This document shows positions 1 to 9,647 of a stretch of DNA of 64,000 nucleotides, piece after piece. How positions within the stretch are numbered: position 1 is the first letter of the stretch; the number at the start of each line of letters is the position of its first letter. The notes under the pieces were generated by a model, which saw only the letters and a program-made list of their open reading frames with translations, did no database searches and was not told the DNA's origin. Position numbers and translations under genes: made by a program. The stretch is from CACIIZ01 sp045565285 (GTDB lineage: Bacteria; Pseudomonadota; Alphaproteobacteria; Rhodobacterales; Rhodobacteraceae): the NCBI GenBank assembly GCA_045565285.1, contig JBJLFR010000021.1, positions 17,907 through 81,906 on the forward strand. The letters are read 5' to 3'.

Positions 1-142
1 TTTAGAAGTTAGTGAACTTCATCAACGGACTCCTTTTGCTTTTGGATCAAGAAACGAAATTGCAAGATTACAAGCCTATAATGATTTACCTGAAGCAGAA
101 GTTTCACCTTTATTCGGCAAACGTGGCTTGTTTAGCAATTAA
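1..142 (+). CDS. cbbF: Fructose-1,6-bisphosphatase class I, C-terminal end (partial)
   Basis: The window opens inside a reading frame whose last 46 codons end in TAA at 140-142. The peptide contains HQRTPFAFGSRNEI and ends LFGKRGLFSN, which resembles the C-terminus of proteobacterial class I fructose bisphosphatases. The enzyme releases phosphate from fructose-1,6-bisphosphate to regenerate the Calvin-cycle acceptor. It lies 15 bases upstream of phosphoribulokinase in the same direction, as expected for a cbbF-cbbP pair. The active-site part is outside the window, so the call rests on the tail plus context. Confidence 0.8.
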   Translation, partial: LEVSELHQRTPFAFGSRNEIARLQAYNDLPEAEVSPLFGKRGLFSN

Positions 143-157
143 TTAAAGGAATATTTT

Positions 158-1033
158 ATGAGTACTAAACATCCTATAATTTCAGTAGTTGGCTCTTCAG
201 GAGCAGGTACTTCAACAGTAAAAGATACCTTTGAAAAAATCTTTTTGAGAGAAAATGTTTCAGTAGCAATGATTGAGGGAGATGCATTCCATAAATACAA
301 TAGAGTTGAAATGAAAAAAGAACTAGAGCGAAGATATTCGCTTGGTGATCAGACTTTTTCTCATTTCTCATATGATGCTAACTTATTGGAAGAATTACAA
401 AATACTTTTAAAAATTATGGTGAAACTGGAACTGCAAAAACACGTACTTATATCCATAATTCACACGAAAGTGATTTATATGACATTCCACCCGGAGAGT
501 TTACCGATTGGCGTGATTTACCAAATGACACTGATCTTTTATTCTATGAAGGATTACATGGTGCTGCTAAATATGAAAATATAAATATACCGCAACATGC
601 AGACCTAAAAATTGGAGTAGTTCCGGTGATAAATCTGGAATGGATACAAAAAATTCACAGGGATACAGACTCTAGAGGCTATACTACTGAAGCTGTTACT
701 GATACAATTTTAAGAAGAATGCATGATTATGTGCATTGCATTTGCCCTCAATTTACTGAAACGGATATAAATTTTCAAAGAGTTCCTGTTGTAGATACTT
801 CAAATCCATTTATTGCTAGATGGATTCCAACTGCTGATGAAAGTATAGTAGTTATAAGATTTAGAGATCCTAGTGGTATTGATTTTCCTTACCTTGTTTC
901 TATGATTCACGATAGTTGGATGAGTAGGGCTAATTCTATAGTTATTCCTGGTGGAAAATTAGATCTGGCAATGCAACTTATTCTTACACCTCTTATAAAA
1001 AGATTAATAGAGAGATCAAAAAAGTCAGTTTAA
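158..1033 (+). CDS. cbbP: Phosphoribulokinase
   Basis: Converts ribulose-5-phosphate and ATP to ribulose-1,5-bisphosphate, the substrate of RuBisCO. The 291-residue length is that of the octameric proteobacterial enzyme. The P-loop GSSGAGTST lies at residues 12-20, with a leading strand IISVVG. An AAAGGA ribosome site sits 7 bases before the ATG. It is second in the fbp-prk-fba-cbbLSX operon; spacing on both sides is short, so it is probably cotranscribed. No CbbR-type regulator gene is visible in the window. Confidence 0.95.
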   Translation: MSTKHPIISVVGSSGAGTSTVKDTFEKIFLRENVSVAMIEGDAFHKYNRVEMKKELERRYSLGDQTFSHFSYDANLLEELQNTFKNYGETGTAKTRTYIHNSHESDLYDIPPGEFTDWRDLPNDTDLLFYEGLHGAAKYENINIPQHADLKIGVVPVINLEWIQKIHRDTDSRGYTTEAVTDTILRRMHDYVHCICPQFTETDINFQRVPVVDTSNPFIARWIPTADESIVVIRFRDPSGIDFPYLVSMIHDSWMSRANSIVIPGGKLDLAMQLILTPLIKRLIERSKKSV

Positions 1034-1072
1034 TAATATTTGTTTAATTTATGGGTAATTTAGGAGAATTAT

Positions 1073-2139
1073 ATGGCTTTAATAACTTTGCGGCAACTTT
1101 TGGATCATGCTGCTGAAAATTCTTATGCTGTTCCAGCATTTAATATAAACAACATGGAACAAGGGCTATCAATTTTAAAGCGGCTTACTCGGTCGACGCT
1201 CCTGTAATTATTCAGGCAAGTAGAGGAGCTAGATCTTATGCCGGTGATATTATGTTAAGTCATATGGTGAAAGCTCTTTCAGAAATGTATCCATCAATAC
1301 CTATATGTATGCATCAAGATCATGGTAATAATGAAGCAACATGCTTTTCTGCTATAAAATATGGTTTTACCTCAGTCATGATGGATGGATCTTTATTAGC
1401 TGATATGAAAACTCCATCTACTTATGAATATAATGTTGAAATAACTTCTAAAGTTACTGAATCAGCCCATTATGTAGGAGCTTCAGTTGAAGGAGAGTTA
1501 GGAGTTTTAGGTAGTTTGGAAACAGGGGAAGCTGGTGAAGAAGATGGATCAGGCGCAGAAGGCAAACTTGATAATGATCAACTATTGACAGATCCAGACC
1601 AAGCGGCTGACTTTGTATCCAAAACAAAAGTTGATGCTTTAGCTATTGCTTGTGGAACAAGCCATGGAGCTTATAAGTTTAGCAGAAAGCCAGATGGTGA
1701 TATTTTAGCAATGAGTGTTATAGAAAAAATACATTCAAAAATTCCAAGCACTCATTTGGTAATGCATGGTTCATCCTCAGTCCCACAATATTTACAGGAT
1801 TTAATCAATCAAAATGGAGGTGATATGTCACAAACATATGGTGTTCCTGTAGAAGAAATTGAAAGAGGTATAAAATCTGGAGTACGTAAAGTTAACATAG
1901 ATACAGATTGTAGAATGGCAATGACTGGGCAATTTAGAAAGATTGCAAGCGAGACACCAAAAGAATTTGACCCTAGAAAATTTTTAATACCTGCCATGAA
2001 AGAAATGGAAGATTTGTGTAGAGATCGTTTTGAACGTTTTGGAACTAGTGGTAATGCTTCAAAAATTATAGTAAAGCCAATGGATGAAATGTCTCGACAG
2101 TATAATTCTGGGGAATTAAACCCTAAAACTCATAACTAA
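1073..2139 (+). CDS. cbbA: Class II fructose-bisphosphate aldolase, frameshifted
   Basis: Condenses triose phosphates to fructose-1,6-bisphosphate (and sedoheptulose bisphosphate) in the Calvin cycle; a zinc enzyme. The true start is the ATG at 1073 behind AGGAG; the first 36 codons (MALITLRQLLDHAAENSY...) run into a stop near 1207. The rest continues in another frame from about 1183 with AAYSVDAPVIIQASRGARSY. One missing base, most likely a G at the AAAG/CGG junction near 1180, restores a 355-residue protein. Zinc-site sequences HQDHG and a downstream VMHGSSS are present. The restored length and conservation of both parts favour a sequencing indel over real loss, since the pathway needs it, but a true pseudogene is not excluded. 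Confidence 0.9.
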
Positions 2140-2167
2140 TTAACTTAAAAAATATAGGAGAAAAATA

Positions 2168-3625
2168 ATGCCAGACGGATCTGAAAAGCTTACTGCGAAA
2201 GCAAGATATTCAGCAGGAGTTCTTGAATATAAAAAAATGGGTTATTGGGAGCCCGACTATGAACCAAAAGATACAGATATTATATCTCTTTTCAGAATAA
2301 CTCCTCAAGATGGTGTTGATCCGATTGAGGCTGCTGCTGCAGTAGCTGGTGAAAGTTCTACAGCGACTTGGACAGTAGTTTGGACTGATAGATTGACTGC
2401 TTGTGAGAAATATAGAGCGAAAGCATATAGAGTAGATCCAGTACCAAACTCACCTGGTCAGTATTTTGCATATATTGCTTATGATCTAGATCTTTTTGAG
2501 CCAGGATCAATAGCAAACTTAACAGCTTCTATTATCGGTAATGTATTTGGTTTTAAACCTTTAAAAGCCTTGAGATTAGAAGACATGAGGTTACCCGTGG
2601 CTTATATAAAAACATTTAATGGACCTGCAACAGGTATAGTTGTGGAAAGAGAAAGATTAAATTGTTTTGGTAGGCCACTTCTTGGTGCTACAGTCAAACC
2701 AAAACTTGGATTGTCAGGGAGAAATTATGGACGTGTTGTTTATGAAGCTTTAAAAGGTGGATTAGATTTTACAAAAGATGATGAAAATATTAACTCTCAA
2801 CCATTTATGCATTGGCGAGATAGATTTCTATATTGTATGGAAGCAGTAAATAGAGCTTCTGCGGCAAGTGGTGAAGTTAAAGGTACATATTTAAATGTAA
2901 CTGCCGGTACCATGGAGGAAATGTATAAAAGGGCGGAATTTGCTAAAGATTTAGGTTCTGTTATAATTATGATAGATCTTGTAATAGGTTATACTGCAAT
3001 TCAATCAATGGCCAATTGGGCAAGAGATAATGACATGATATTGCATTTGCATAGAGCAGGGCATTCAACATATACCAGACAAAGGTCGCATGGAGTTTCC
3101 TTCAGGGTTATAGCTAAGTGGATGCGTTTGGCTGGTGTAGACCATATTCACGCTGGTACAGTTGTTGGTAAGCTAGAGGGTGATCCAGCAACCACTAAAG
3201 GTTTCTATGATGTAATGAGAGAAGAATTTAATCCTCAATCATTAGAAACTGGAATATTCTTTGATCAACATTGGGCTTCAATAAATAAAATGATGCCTGT
3301 TGCTTCCGGTGGTATACATGCAGGACAAATGCATGAGTTGATACATTATCTTGGTGAAGATGTAGTGCTACAATTTGGTGGAGGCACAATTGGTCATCCC
3401 CAAGGTATACAAGCAGGAGCTGAAGCAAATAGAGTAGCTCTTGAAGCCATGATCTTTGCTAGAAATGCTGGAGACGATTACTTGCAAAATGGACCTGAAA
3501 TACTTGCAAGAGCAGCAAAAAATTGTACACCACTAAAACAAGCTTTAGACGTGTGGAAAGGAGTATCATTTAATTATGAATCTACTGATGCTCCTGATTT
3601 TGTCGTAACCCCAACTACATCTTAA
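2168..3625 (+). CDS. cbbL: RuBisCO large subunit, red-type form IC
   Basis: Carboxylates ribulose-1,5-bisphosphate. At 485 residues it has the length of red-type large chains, and the N-terminus (KARYSAGVLEYKKMGYWEPD) is the red-type version. Catalytic residues are all visible: Lys177 in ATVKPKLGLS, the carbamylated Lys203 with Asp205/Glu206 in GLDFTKDDEN, His299 in HRAGHS, His328 in HIHAGT and loop-6 Lys335 in GKLEGD. It sits between the aldolase and cbbS. The presence of cbbX downstream agrees with a red-type holoenzyme. It is intact and probably functional. Confidence 0.98.
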   Translation: MPDGSEKLTAKARYSAGVLEYKKMGYWEPDYEPKDTDIISLFRITPQDGVDPIEAAAAVAGESSTATWTVVWTDRLTACEKYRAKAYRVDPVPNSPGQYFAYIAYDLDLFEPGSIANLTASIIGNVFGFKPLKALRLEDMRLPVAYIKTFNGPATGIVVERERLNCFGRPLLGATVKPKLGLSGRNYGRVVYEALKGGLDFTKDDENINSQPFMHWRDRFLYCMEAVNRASAASGEVKGTYLNVTAGTMEEMYKRAEFAKDLGSVIIMIDLVIGYTAIQSMANWARDNDMILHLHRAGHSTYTRQRSHGVSFRVIAKWMRLAGVDHIHAGTVVGKLEGDPATTKGFYDVMREEFNPQSLETGIFFDQHWASINKMMPVASGGIHAGQMHELIHYLGEDVVLQFGGGTIGHPQGIQAGAEANRVALEAMIFARNAGDDYLQNGPEILARAAKNCTPLKQALDVWKGVSFNYESTDAPDFVVTPTTS

Positions 3626-3637
3626 GGAGAATTAATT

Positions 3638-4054
3638 ATGAAATTAAGACAAGGAGCATTTTCTTTTTTGCCTGATTTAACAGATGCAGAAATTCATACT
3701 CAAGTTCAATACTGTATTGATAACGGTTGGGCAGTTAGTGTTGAATATACTGATGACCCACACCCAAGAAATACTTATTGGGAAATGTGGGGCCACCCAA
3801 TGTTTGATAATCCTGATGCAGCAGCAGCTGTTTTTGAAGTGAATGAATGTAGAAAACAATTTGGAGACTATTATATCAGGGTAATTGCATTTGACTCTAC
3901 CCATGGTTGGGAGAGCATTAAATTATCTTTTATAGTTAATAGGCCAAAACATGAACCTGGGTTTCATGTTTCTAGAGAGGAAGTTAAAGGCCGATCTATG
4001 AGATATTCTATTAAATCTTATGCAACAGATAAACCTGAAGGTAGTCGTTATTAA
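3638..4054 (+). CDS. cbbS: RuBisCO small subunit, red-type
   Basis: Small chain of the L8S8 enzyme, 138 residues, begins 12 bases after cbbL behind AAGGAG. The central YWEMWGHPMFD stretch is the conserved small-subunit core. The C-terminal portion after about residue 105 (ending SYATDKPEGSRY) is the extra hairpin typical of red-type small subunits, which fills the central pore of the holoenzyme. Tight coupling to cbbL implies cotranscription. Confidence 0.97.
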   Translation: MKLRQGAFSFLPDLTDAEIHTQVQYCIDNGWAVSVEYTDDPHPRNTYWEMWGHPMFDNPDAAAAVFEVNECRKQFGDYYIRVIAFDSTHGWESIKLSFIVNRPKHEPGFHVSREEVKGRSMRYSIKSYATDKPEGSRY

Positions 4055-4091
4055 GCTGATATATGATTTTTATATTTTAAGGTAAAGAAAA

Positions 4092-5009
4092 TTGACAAAT
4101 AATAGTATACCTGAAGAAAAAAAAATGAATGTAGATAAAATTGATCTCCACGCTGAGTTAGTAGAAACTGGCGTGGAGCAAGTTTTATTAGAATTAGATA
4201 AGAGCTTAATTGGTCTAAACCCTGTAAAAACTAGAATAAGAGAAACTGCATCTTTACTATTAGTAGAAAAAGCAAGGGAAAAACTTGGTCTTGCTCATGA
4301 GTCCCCTACTTTACACATGAGTTTTTCAGGAAATCCTGGAACGGGTAAAACTACTGTTGCACTTAGAATGGCTGAGTTGTTACATAAACTTGGATATGTT
4401 AGAAAAGGACATTTAGTTACCGTTACAAGAGATGATTTAGTTGGTCAATACATTGGTCATACAGCTCCTAAAACTAAAGAAGTATTAAAGAAAGCAATGG
4501 GTGGCGTTCTTTTTATTGACGAAGCTTATTATTTGTATAGACCTGAAAATGAGAGGGATTATGGGCAAGAAGCAATTGAAATTTTACTTCAGGTAATGGA
4601 AAATAATAGAGATGATTTAGTTGTAATTCTGGCTGGTTATAAAAATAGGATGAATACGTTTTTTGAGAGCAACCCTGGATTCAGATCAAGAATAGCTCAT
4701 CATATTGAATTTCCAGATTATTCAACAACAGAACTCCTAGATATAGGATCGTCAATGTTGGATCAATTAAATTATTGTTTAACAAAAGATGCTAAAGATG
4801 CTTTTATTGAGTATATTAATTTGAGAAAGGCACAACCTCATTTTGCAAACGCCAGATCAATTAGAAATGCTCTAGATAGAGTAAGATTGAGGCAAGCGAA
4901 TAGATTATTCAAGGAAAATAATGGGCCTGTAAATGCAGAAAAGCTTAGTACTCTAGAAGAAGAAGATATAAGAGAAAGTAGAGTGTTCAGCGGTGGTATT
5001 GATAACTAA
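4092..5009 (+). CDS. cbbX: Red-type RuBisCO activase CbbX
   Basis: AAA+ ATPase that remodels inhibited red-type RuBisCO by pulling on the large-chain C-terminus. Walker A GNPGTGKTT (about residues 80-88), Walker B GGVLFIDEAYY, sensor and arginine-finger region NPGFRSRIAHHIEFPDY are all visible. Start is ambiguous: a TTG at 4092 with AAGG 9 bases upstream gives 305 residues and an N-terminal arm as long as that of known CbbX; an ATG at 4125 would give 294. Intact. Last gene of the Calvin operon; the convergent mlaA follows 23 bases later. Confidence 0.97.
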   Translation: MTNNSIPEEKKMNVDKIDLHAELVETGVEQVLLELDKSLIGLNPVKTRIRETASLLLVEKAREKLGLAHESPTLHMSFSGNPGTGKTTVALRMAELLHKLGYVRKGHLVTVTRDDLVGQYIGHTAPKTKEVLKKAMGGVLFIDEAYYLYRPENERDYGQEAIEILLQVMENNRDDLVVILAGYKNRMNTFFESNPGFRSRIAHHIEFPDYSTTELLDIGSSMLDQLNYCLTKDAKDAFIEYINLRKAQPHFANARSIRNALDRVRLRQANRLFKENNGPVNAEKLSTLEEEDIRESRVFSGGIDN

Positions 5010-5032
5010 ATTTGTTAAAATTTATTTTTATT

Positions 5033-5812
5033 TTAAAAATCTTCATAGGGGTCGAACAATTCTAAATTATCTTCCATTGGTTCTGGTGGTTCGTTAATTC
5101 TAGTTTGTAAATATGTTGACCTAGCAGAATAATAGCTATCCAAGCTATTATATAGAATTGTATCAACCATTGTTCCAAATTCATGTCTTTTATTTAAAAT
5201 ATCAAAAGCACTAAATGTTACTAAACTAACTCCTTCTGCTGGACCAGACAATAAACTCATTGGATTTAAAGTATAATCTACAAGCATTGATAAAGATCCT
5301 CTTGCAGAGCTAGGTCCTACAAAAGGTAATTCAAGGTAAGGCCCTACCGGGAATCCCCAATAAGCAGATGTTTCGTCAAATTCTGTATCATCTGAGAACA
5401 AACTTATTCTTGAAGCAATATCAAATATTCCAAATACACCGATAGAAGAGTTTATAGCAAAACGAGTAACATCAGTAGTAGCTTTTATAAATTCTGCTTG
5501 TCCTAGGTGATTTACAAATCTTTTGGGCTCTTGCAAATTTTCATAAAAATTTGCTGCACCTAATCTTACAGGTCTTGGAACAAAATTACCATATATATTA
5601 GAAGCTGGTTTTAAAGTAGTTTCATCAATGTGTTTATTAAAAGTATGAATTTTTCTATTTGTTTTTTCAAAAGGATCATTTGGATTTGAGCTGTAATTTT
5701 TTAAGTCAGTAGTATTACATGCACAAAGTGTGATAATAAAAACAGTAGTAATTATATTCCTGAGAAACAATTTTTGTGAGTAAAAATTAAAATTAAATAA
5801 TTTAAAATTCAT
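5033..5812 (-). CDS. mlaA: MlaA/VacJ family outer-membrane lipoprotein
   Basis: Outer-membrane component of the Mla system that removes phospholipids from the outer leaflet. The 259-residue protein starts with a long signal peptide ending in the lipobox LCAC. The body has the family signatures DPFEKTNRKIHTFNKHID, a region NFYENLQEPKRFVNHLGQ, FDIASRI and YWGFPVGPYLELPFVGPSSARG. No other mla genes are adjacent, so this is an isolated copy. It converges on cbbX and is separated from cysS by about 190 bases of AT-rich DNA that must hold divergent promoters. Confidence 0.93.
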   Translation of the reverse strand: MNFKLFNFNFYSQKLFLRNIITTVFIITLCACNTTDLKNYSSNPNDPFEKTNRKIHTFNKHIDETTLKPASNIYGNFVPRPVRLGAANFYENLQEPKRFVNHLGQAEFIKATTDVTRFAINSSIGVFGIFDIASRISLFSDDTEFDETSAYWGFPVGPYLELPFVGPSSARGSLSMLVDYTLNPMSLLSGPAEGVSLVTFSAFDILNKRHEFGTMVDTILYNSLDSYYSARSTYLQTRINEPPEPMEDNLELFDPYEDF

Positions 5813-6005
5813 TTTAGTCTATAAAAAATTTAAAAAAATATTATAACTCTTAACTTAAGTAATAGATTACCCTTTAGCAATGGTATTATTCATTTGCTTA
5901 ATTTTTTAAGTTTTTTGATAATTATCATTTTAAATTGTAATTTTTTTATTTTTTCTTATCTATGGTACCTAATATATCTAAATCAAAACATTAGTTGGTA
6001 AAAAA

Positions 6006-7394
6006 TTGAAACTAAAAATTTATAATACTAAATCAAAGTATAAAGAGATTTTTAATCCTATAGATCCAAGTAATGTTAGAATGTATGTTTGCGGTCCCAC
6101 CGTTTATGATAGAGCTCATATAGGCAATGCTAGGCCTGTCGTTGTTTTTGATGTTTTATATAGATTACTTAGATTTATTTACAATAAAAAATCAGTAACT
6201 TACGTAAGAAATATAACTGATGTTGATGATAAGATAATTAATAAGTCATTTAATGAAAATAAACCAACTAATGAAATCACATTAGAAACTATAAAATGGT
6301 TTAATGAGGATAATGATTATTTAAATGTTATTAAACCAACCCATGAACCAAAGGCCACTCAATATATTCCACAGATGATTTCTATGATTGAGACACTTAT
6401 TTCAAAAAATAATGCATATGTATTAGAGGATAAGGAGGTTCTTTTTTCAGTAAGTTCATTTGATAATTATGGTTATCTTTCACGTCAAAATCTTAAAGCA
6501 ATGAATATTGGTAATAGAATTAATATAGATAAAAGAAAAAGGAATCCTTTAGATTTTGTTCTTTGGAAACCATCAGAAAGAAATAATATTGGTTGGGATA
6601 GCCCTTGGGGTTATGGTCGACCTGGGTGGCATATTGAATGTTCGGCAATGTGTAAAGAATTACTTGGTGAATGTTTTGATATTCATGGTGGAGGCATTGA
6701 TCTTTTATTTCCTCATCATGAAAATGAAGTTGCTCAAAGTATGTGTGCTAATAATACAAAGCAATTAGCTAACTATTGGATCCATAACGGGTTTGTGAAT
6801 ATTGAAGGGCAAAAAATGTCAAAATCTTTAGGCAATTATTTAACTGTGGAGGATTTAAGGAAAAAAGATATTGATGGAGCAGTAATACGCTTTGTTTTAT
6901 TATCAACGCATTATAGACAGCCATTAGATTGGACAAATCGTAAGGTTTCTGAAGCTGAAAATATATTGAATAAGTGGTTTAATATAATAGAAAAAAAAGA
7001 TGTTGAAATTCATGGAACTCCAACAAAAAAAATTTTGAAAGCATTATATGACGATTTAAATTTACCTCTGGTTTTAACAGAAATGCATAACTTGTTAAAA
7101 ATCAAGGATCTAGATGGTTTTGTTAATTCAATGGTTTTTTTAGGATTCAATAATATTAGAGCAAAAAACATTATTAGTACAAATAGTAACCTTGGTGATC
7201 ATTTTAGTCATAAATTGATAAATGATTTAATCTCTGCGAGACAAACTGCTAGAGTTAATAAAGATTATAAAAAGTCTGATGAAATAAGAATTAGACTTGA
7301 AAAAGCAGGAGTAAGTATTAATGATCTTGGAAAAGAAACAAAATGGATATTAAAACCATCTTTTAATCCTAAAAAACTTCTCGAGGAAAATTAA
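6006..7394 (+). CDS. cysS: Cysteinyl-tRNA synthetase
   Basis: Charges tRNA-Cys. Class I signature HIGN at residues 38-41 and KMSKS at 270-274. The four zinc ligands are in place: Cys29, Cys212, His237 and Glu241 (in HGGGIDLLFPHHENE). The start must be the TTG at 6006, because the next in-frame Met lies just before the zinc Cys; the ribosome site upstream is weak. Length 462 is usual. Its stop overlaps the next gene's start (TAATG), so cysS and cimA are translationally coupled. Confidence 0.97.
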   Translation: MKLKIYNTKSKYKEIFNPIDPSNVRMYVCGPTVYDRAHIGNARPVVVFDVLYRLLRFIYNKKSVTYVRNITDVDDKIINKSFNENKPTNEITLETIKWFNEDNDYLNVIKPTHEPKATQYIPQMISMIETLISKNNAYVLEDKEVLFSVSSFDNYGYLSRQNLKAMNIGNRINIDKRKRNPLDFVLWKPSERNNIGWDSPWGYGRPGWHIECSAMCKELLGECFDIHGGGIDLLFPHHENEVAQSMCANNTKQLANYWIHNGFVNIEGQKMSKSLGNYLTVEDLRKKDIDGAVIRFVLLSTHYRQPLDWTNRKVSEAENILNKWFNIIEKKDVEIHGTPTKKILKALYDDLNLPLVLTEMHNLLKIKDLDGFVNSMVFLGFNNIRAKNIISTNSNLGDHFSHKLINDLISARQTARVNKDYKKSDEIRIRLEKAGVSINDLGKETKWILKPSFNPKKLLEEN

Positions 7395-9016
7395 TGGATC
7401 GAATTTTTTTATATGATACGACTTTGAGAGATGGTCAGCAAACTCAAGGAGTTAAGTTTTCTTATGAAGATAAGGTTCGAATTGTAAAAGCACTAGATCA
7501 TCTTGGTTTGGATTATATAGAAGGAGGGTGGCCTGGAGCAAATCCAACTGATACAGAATTTTTTCAAAATCCACCCAAAATTTATAACTCAATTTTTACT
7601 GCATTTGGAATGACTAAAAGAAAAGGAATATCTGCTAATAATGATAGTATTTTAGCCTCAGTTGTAAACTCAAGGACTGATGCTGTATGTTTAGTTGGTA
7701 AATCTAATGATTATCATGTTAAAAAAGTTCTTGCTATTTCTAATAATGACAATTTAAGCAATATAGAAGAGTCTATAAAACATCTTGTAAGTTCAGGTAA
7801 GGAAGCCATTTTCGATGCAGAACATTTTTTTGATGGTTTTAAATCTAATCCAGAATACTCTTATGAATGTTTATTAGCAGCCTATCAATCAAAAGCAGAT
7901 TGGATTGTATTATGTGATACAAATGGAGGTACTCTTCCAAATGAAATTTATGAAATTGTTAAAAATATTATAAAAATGGGTATACCAGGTAATAAATTAG
8001 GTATTCACTCGCATAATGACACTGAAAATGCAGTTGCTAACTCTTTTGCTGCAATAGATGCTGGAGTTAGACAAATACAGGGAACAATAAATGGTTTGGG
8101 AGAAAGATGTGGTAACGCAAATTTGGTATCAATTATTCCGACGCTTATTCTAAAAAAACATTTTAATGAGAGGTTTTATGTAAATTTAGATAAAACTAAA
8201 TTAAATTATATTACCAAATTATCTAGGACTCTAGATGAAATTTTAAATAGAGTACCAAATAAGGCCTCTCCTTATGTTGGTGCTGCTGCTTTTTCTCATA
8301 AGGCAGGCTTACATGCTAGTGCAATCATTAAAGATCCCAAAACTTATGAACACATAAATCCTAATGATGTTGGAAATGTAAGAGTTATACCTGTTTCAAA
8401 TCAAGCTGGTAAATCAAACCTTCTGAAAATTCTTAATGAGTCGGGTATTGAAATTGAAAAAAATGACGATCGCCTTTACAGAATTCTTGAAGAAATAAAA
8501 GAAAAAGAGGATAATGGATACACTTTTGATGTTGCTGGAGCTTCGTTTGAAATTTTTGCAAGGAAGAAATTAGGATTAATGCCTCACTTTTTTTCAGTTA
8601 ATCGTTATAAGGTCACTATGGAAAAAAAAGATAATGTAGAGCATAAGTTTCAAATAATTTCTGAAGCGGTAGTTTCAATTAATTTAGGCAATCAAGAGCG
8701 TATTTCCATTGCAGAAAGTTTGGATAATAATGGTCAAGATCAGGGTCCAGTTCATGCTTTATCTGCTGCACTTAGAAAAGATCTTGGACCATATCAATCT
8801 TTTATTAAAGATATGAAGTTAGTTGATTTTAAAGTACGAATTATGAATGGTGGAACTGAGGCAATTACTAGAGTATTAATTGATAGTGAAGATAAAAACG
8901 GTCTTAGATGGTCAACTATTGGTGTTTCTGCAAATATCATTGATGCAAGTTATGATGCTATCATTGATTCCATAAATTGGAAGCTTTTAAAAGAAAAAGC
9001 AACACCAGTTCAATAA
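7394..9016 (+). CDS. cimA: (R)-citramalate synthase
   Basis: Condenses pyruvate and acetyl-CoA to citramalate, the first step of the threonine-independent isoleucine route. A 540-residue member of the isopropylmalate synthase family: catalytic DTTLRDGQQ at 8-16, IEGGWPGANPTD (the CimA form of this loop, not that of LeuA), metal site HSHNDTENA, and a C-terminal regulatory dimer domain with MNGGTEAITRVLIDS. Overlaps cysS by one base. Acetolactate synthase genes at the other end of the window serve the same pathway. Confidence 0.93.
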   Translation: MDRIFLYDTTLRDGQQTQGVKFSYEDKVRIVKALDHLGLDYIEGGWPGANPTDTEFFQNPPKIYNSIFTAFGMTKRKGISANNDSILASVVNSRTDAVCLVGKSNDYHVKKVLAISNNDNLSNIEESIKHLVSSGKEAIFDAEHFFDGFKSNPEYSYECLLAAYQSKADWIVLCDTNGGTLPNEIYEIVKNIIKMGIPGNKLGIHSHNDTENAVANSFAAIDAGVRQIQGTINGLGERCGNANLVSIIPTLILKKHFNERFYVNLDKTKLNYITKLSRTLDEILNRVPNKASPYVGAAAFSHKAGLHASAIIKDPKTYEHINPNDVGNVRVIPVSNQAGKSNLLKILNESGIEIEKNDDRLYRILEEIKEKEDNGYTFDVAGASFEIFARKKLGLMPHFFSVNRYKVTMEKKDNVEHKFQIISEAVVSINLGNQERISIAESLDNNGQDQGPVHALSAALRKDLGPYQSFIKDMKLVDFKVRIMNGGTEAITRVLIDSEDKNGLRWSTIGVSANIIDASYDAIIDSINWKLLKEKATPVQ

Positions 9017-9025
9017 ATATTTTAT

Positions 9026-9646
9026 ATGATCGAAAATACCCTAAATTCTCAAAAAAATATAAATAAAGGATTAGATTTTTTATCAAAAAAAGATCCTAAT
9101 TTAGCGAATTTAATTAGATCAATTCATGATTTTTCGTTTCCAAAAAGAAATACAGGTTTTGAAGCTTTATTAAAAATTATTATTAGTCAGCAGCTCTCTA
9201 CTATTGCCGCAAACAGTATATGGAATAGGTTAATTGATAATGATCTAATATCTAAAATTAATATTTTAGGTGCTAGTGAACAAATCCTTTTATCTAATGG
9301 ATTATCTAGACAAAAATGCACTTATGTAAAGGCTTTGGCGAATGAAGATATAAATTATGATGATTTAGCAAAAAAATCTTCTGAGGAGGTTATTAGTCGA
9401 CTGACCCAAATAAAAGGTATAGGAAAATGGACTGCCCAAATTTACTGTTTATTTTCTCTAGGACAAGCCAATATTTTTCCATCTGGAGACTTAGCTTTAC
9501 AAGAATCAATTAAAATTGTTTTTGGTCTTGAAGTAAGACCTAGTGAACAAGAAGTAATCAAAATGTCTGAAAACTGGCACCCATGGAAATCATTAGCTGC
9601 ACATTTACTTTGGGTTTACTATAATAAAATAAAGAAAAAGGAATGA
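9026..9646 (+). CDS. DNA-3-methyladenine glycosylase II-like (AlkA family, HhH-GPD)
   Basis: Base-excision repair glycosylase, 206 residues, with the helix-hairpin-helix LTQIKGIGKWTA at about 126-137 and catalytic Asp155 in FPSGDLALQ. It lacks the E. coli AlkA N-terminal domain, as short bacterial members do. Follows cimA after 9 bases and is followed 1 base later by an esterase, so it belongs to a plus-strand run starting at cysS. Substrate range (3-methyladenine, other alkylated bases) is inferred from the family. Confidence 0.88.
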   Translation: MIENTLNSQKNINKGLDFLSKKDPNLANLIRSIHDFSFPKRNTGFEALLKIIISQQLSTIAANSIWNRLIDNDLISKINILGASEQILLSNGLSRQKCTYVKALANEDINYDDLAKKSSEEVISRLTQIKGIGKWTAQIYCLFSLGQANIFPSGDLALQESIKIVFGLEVRPSEQEVIKMSENWHPWKSLAAHLLWVYYNKIKKKE

Positions 9647-9647
9647 A

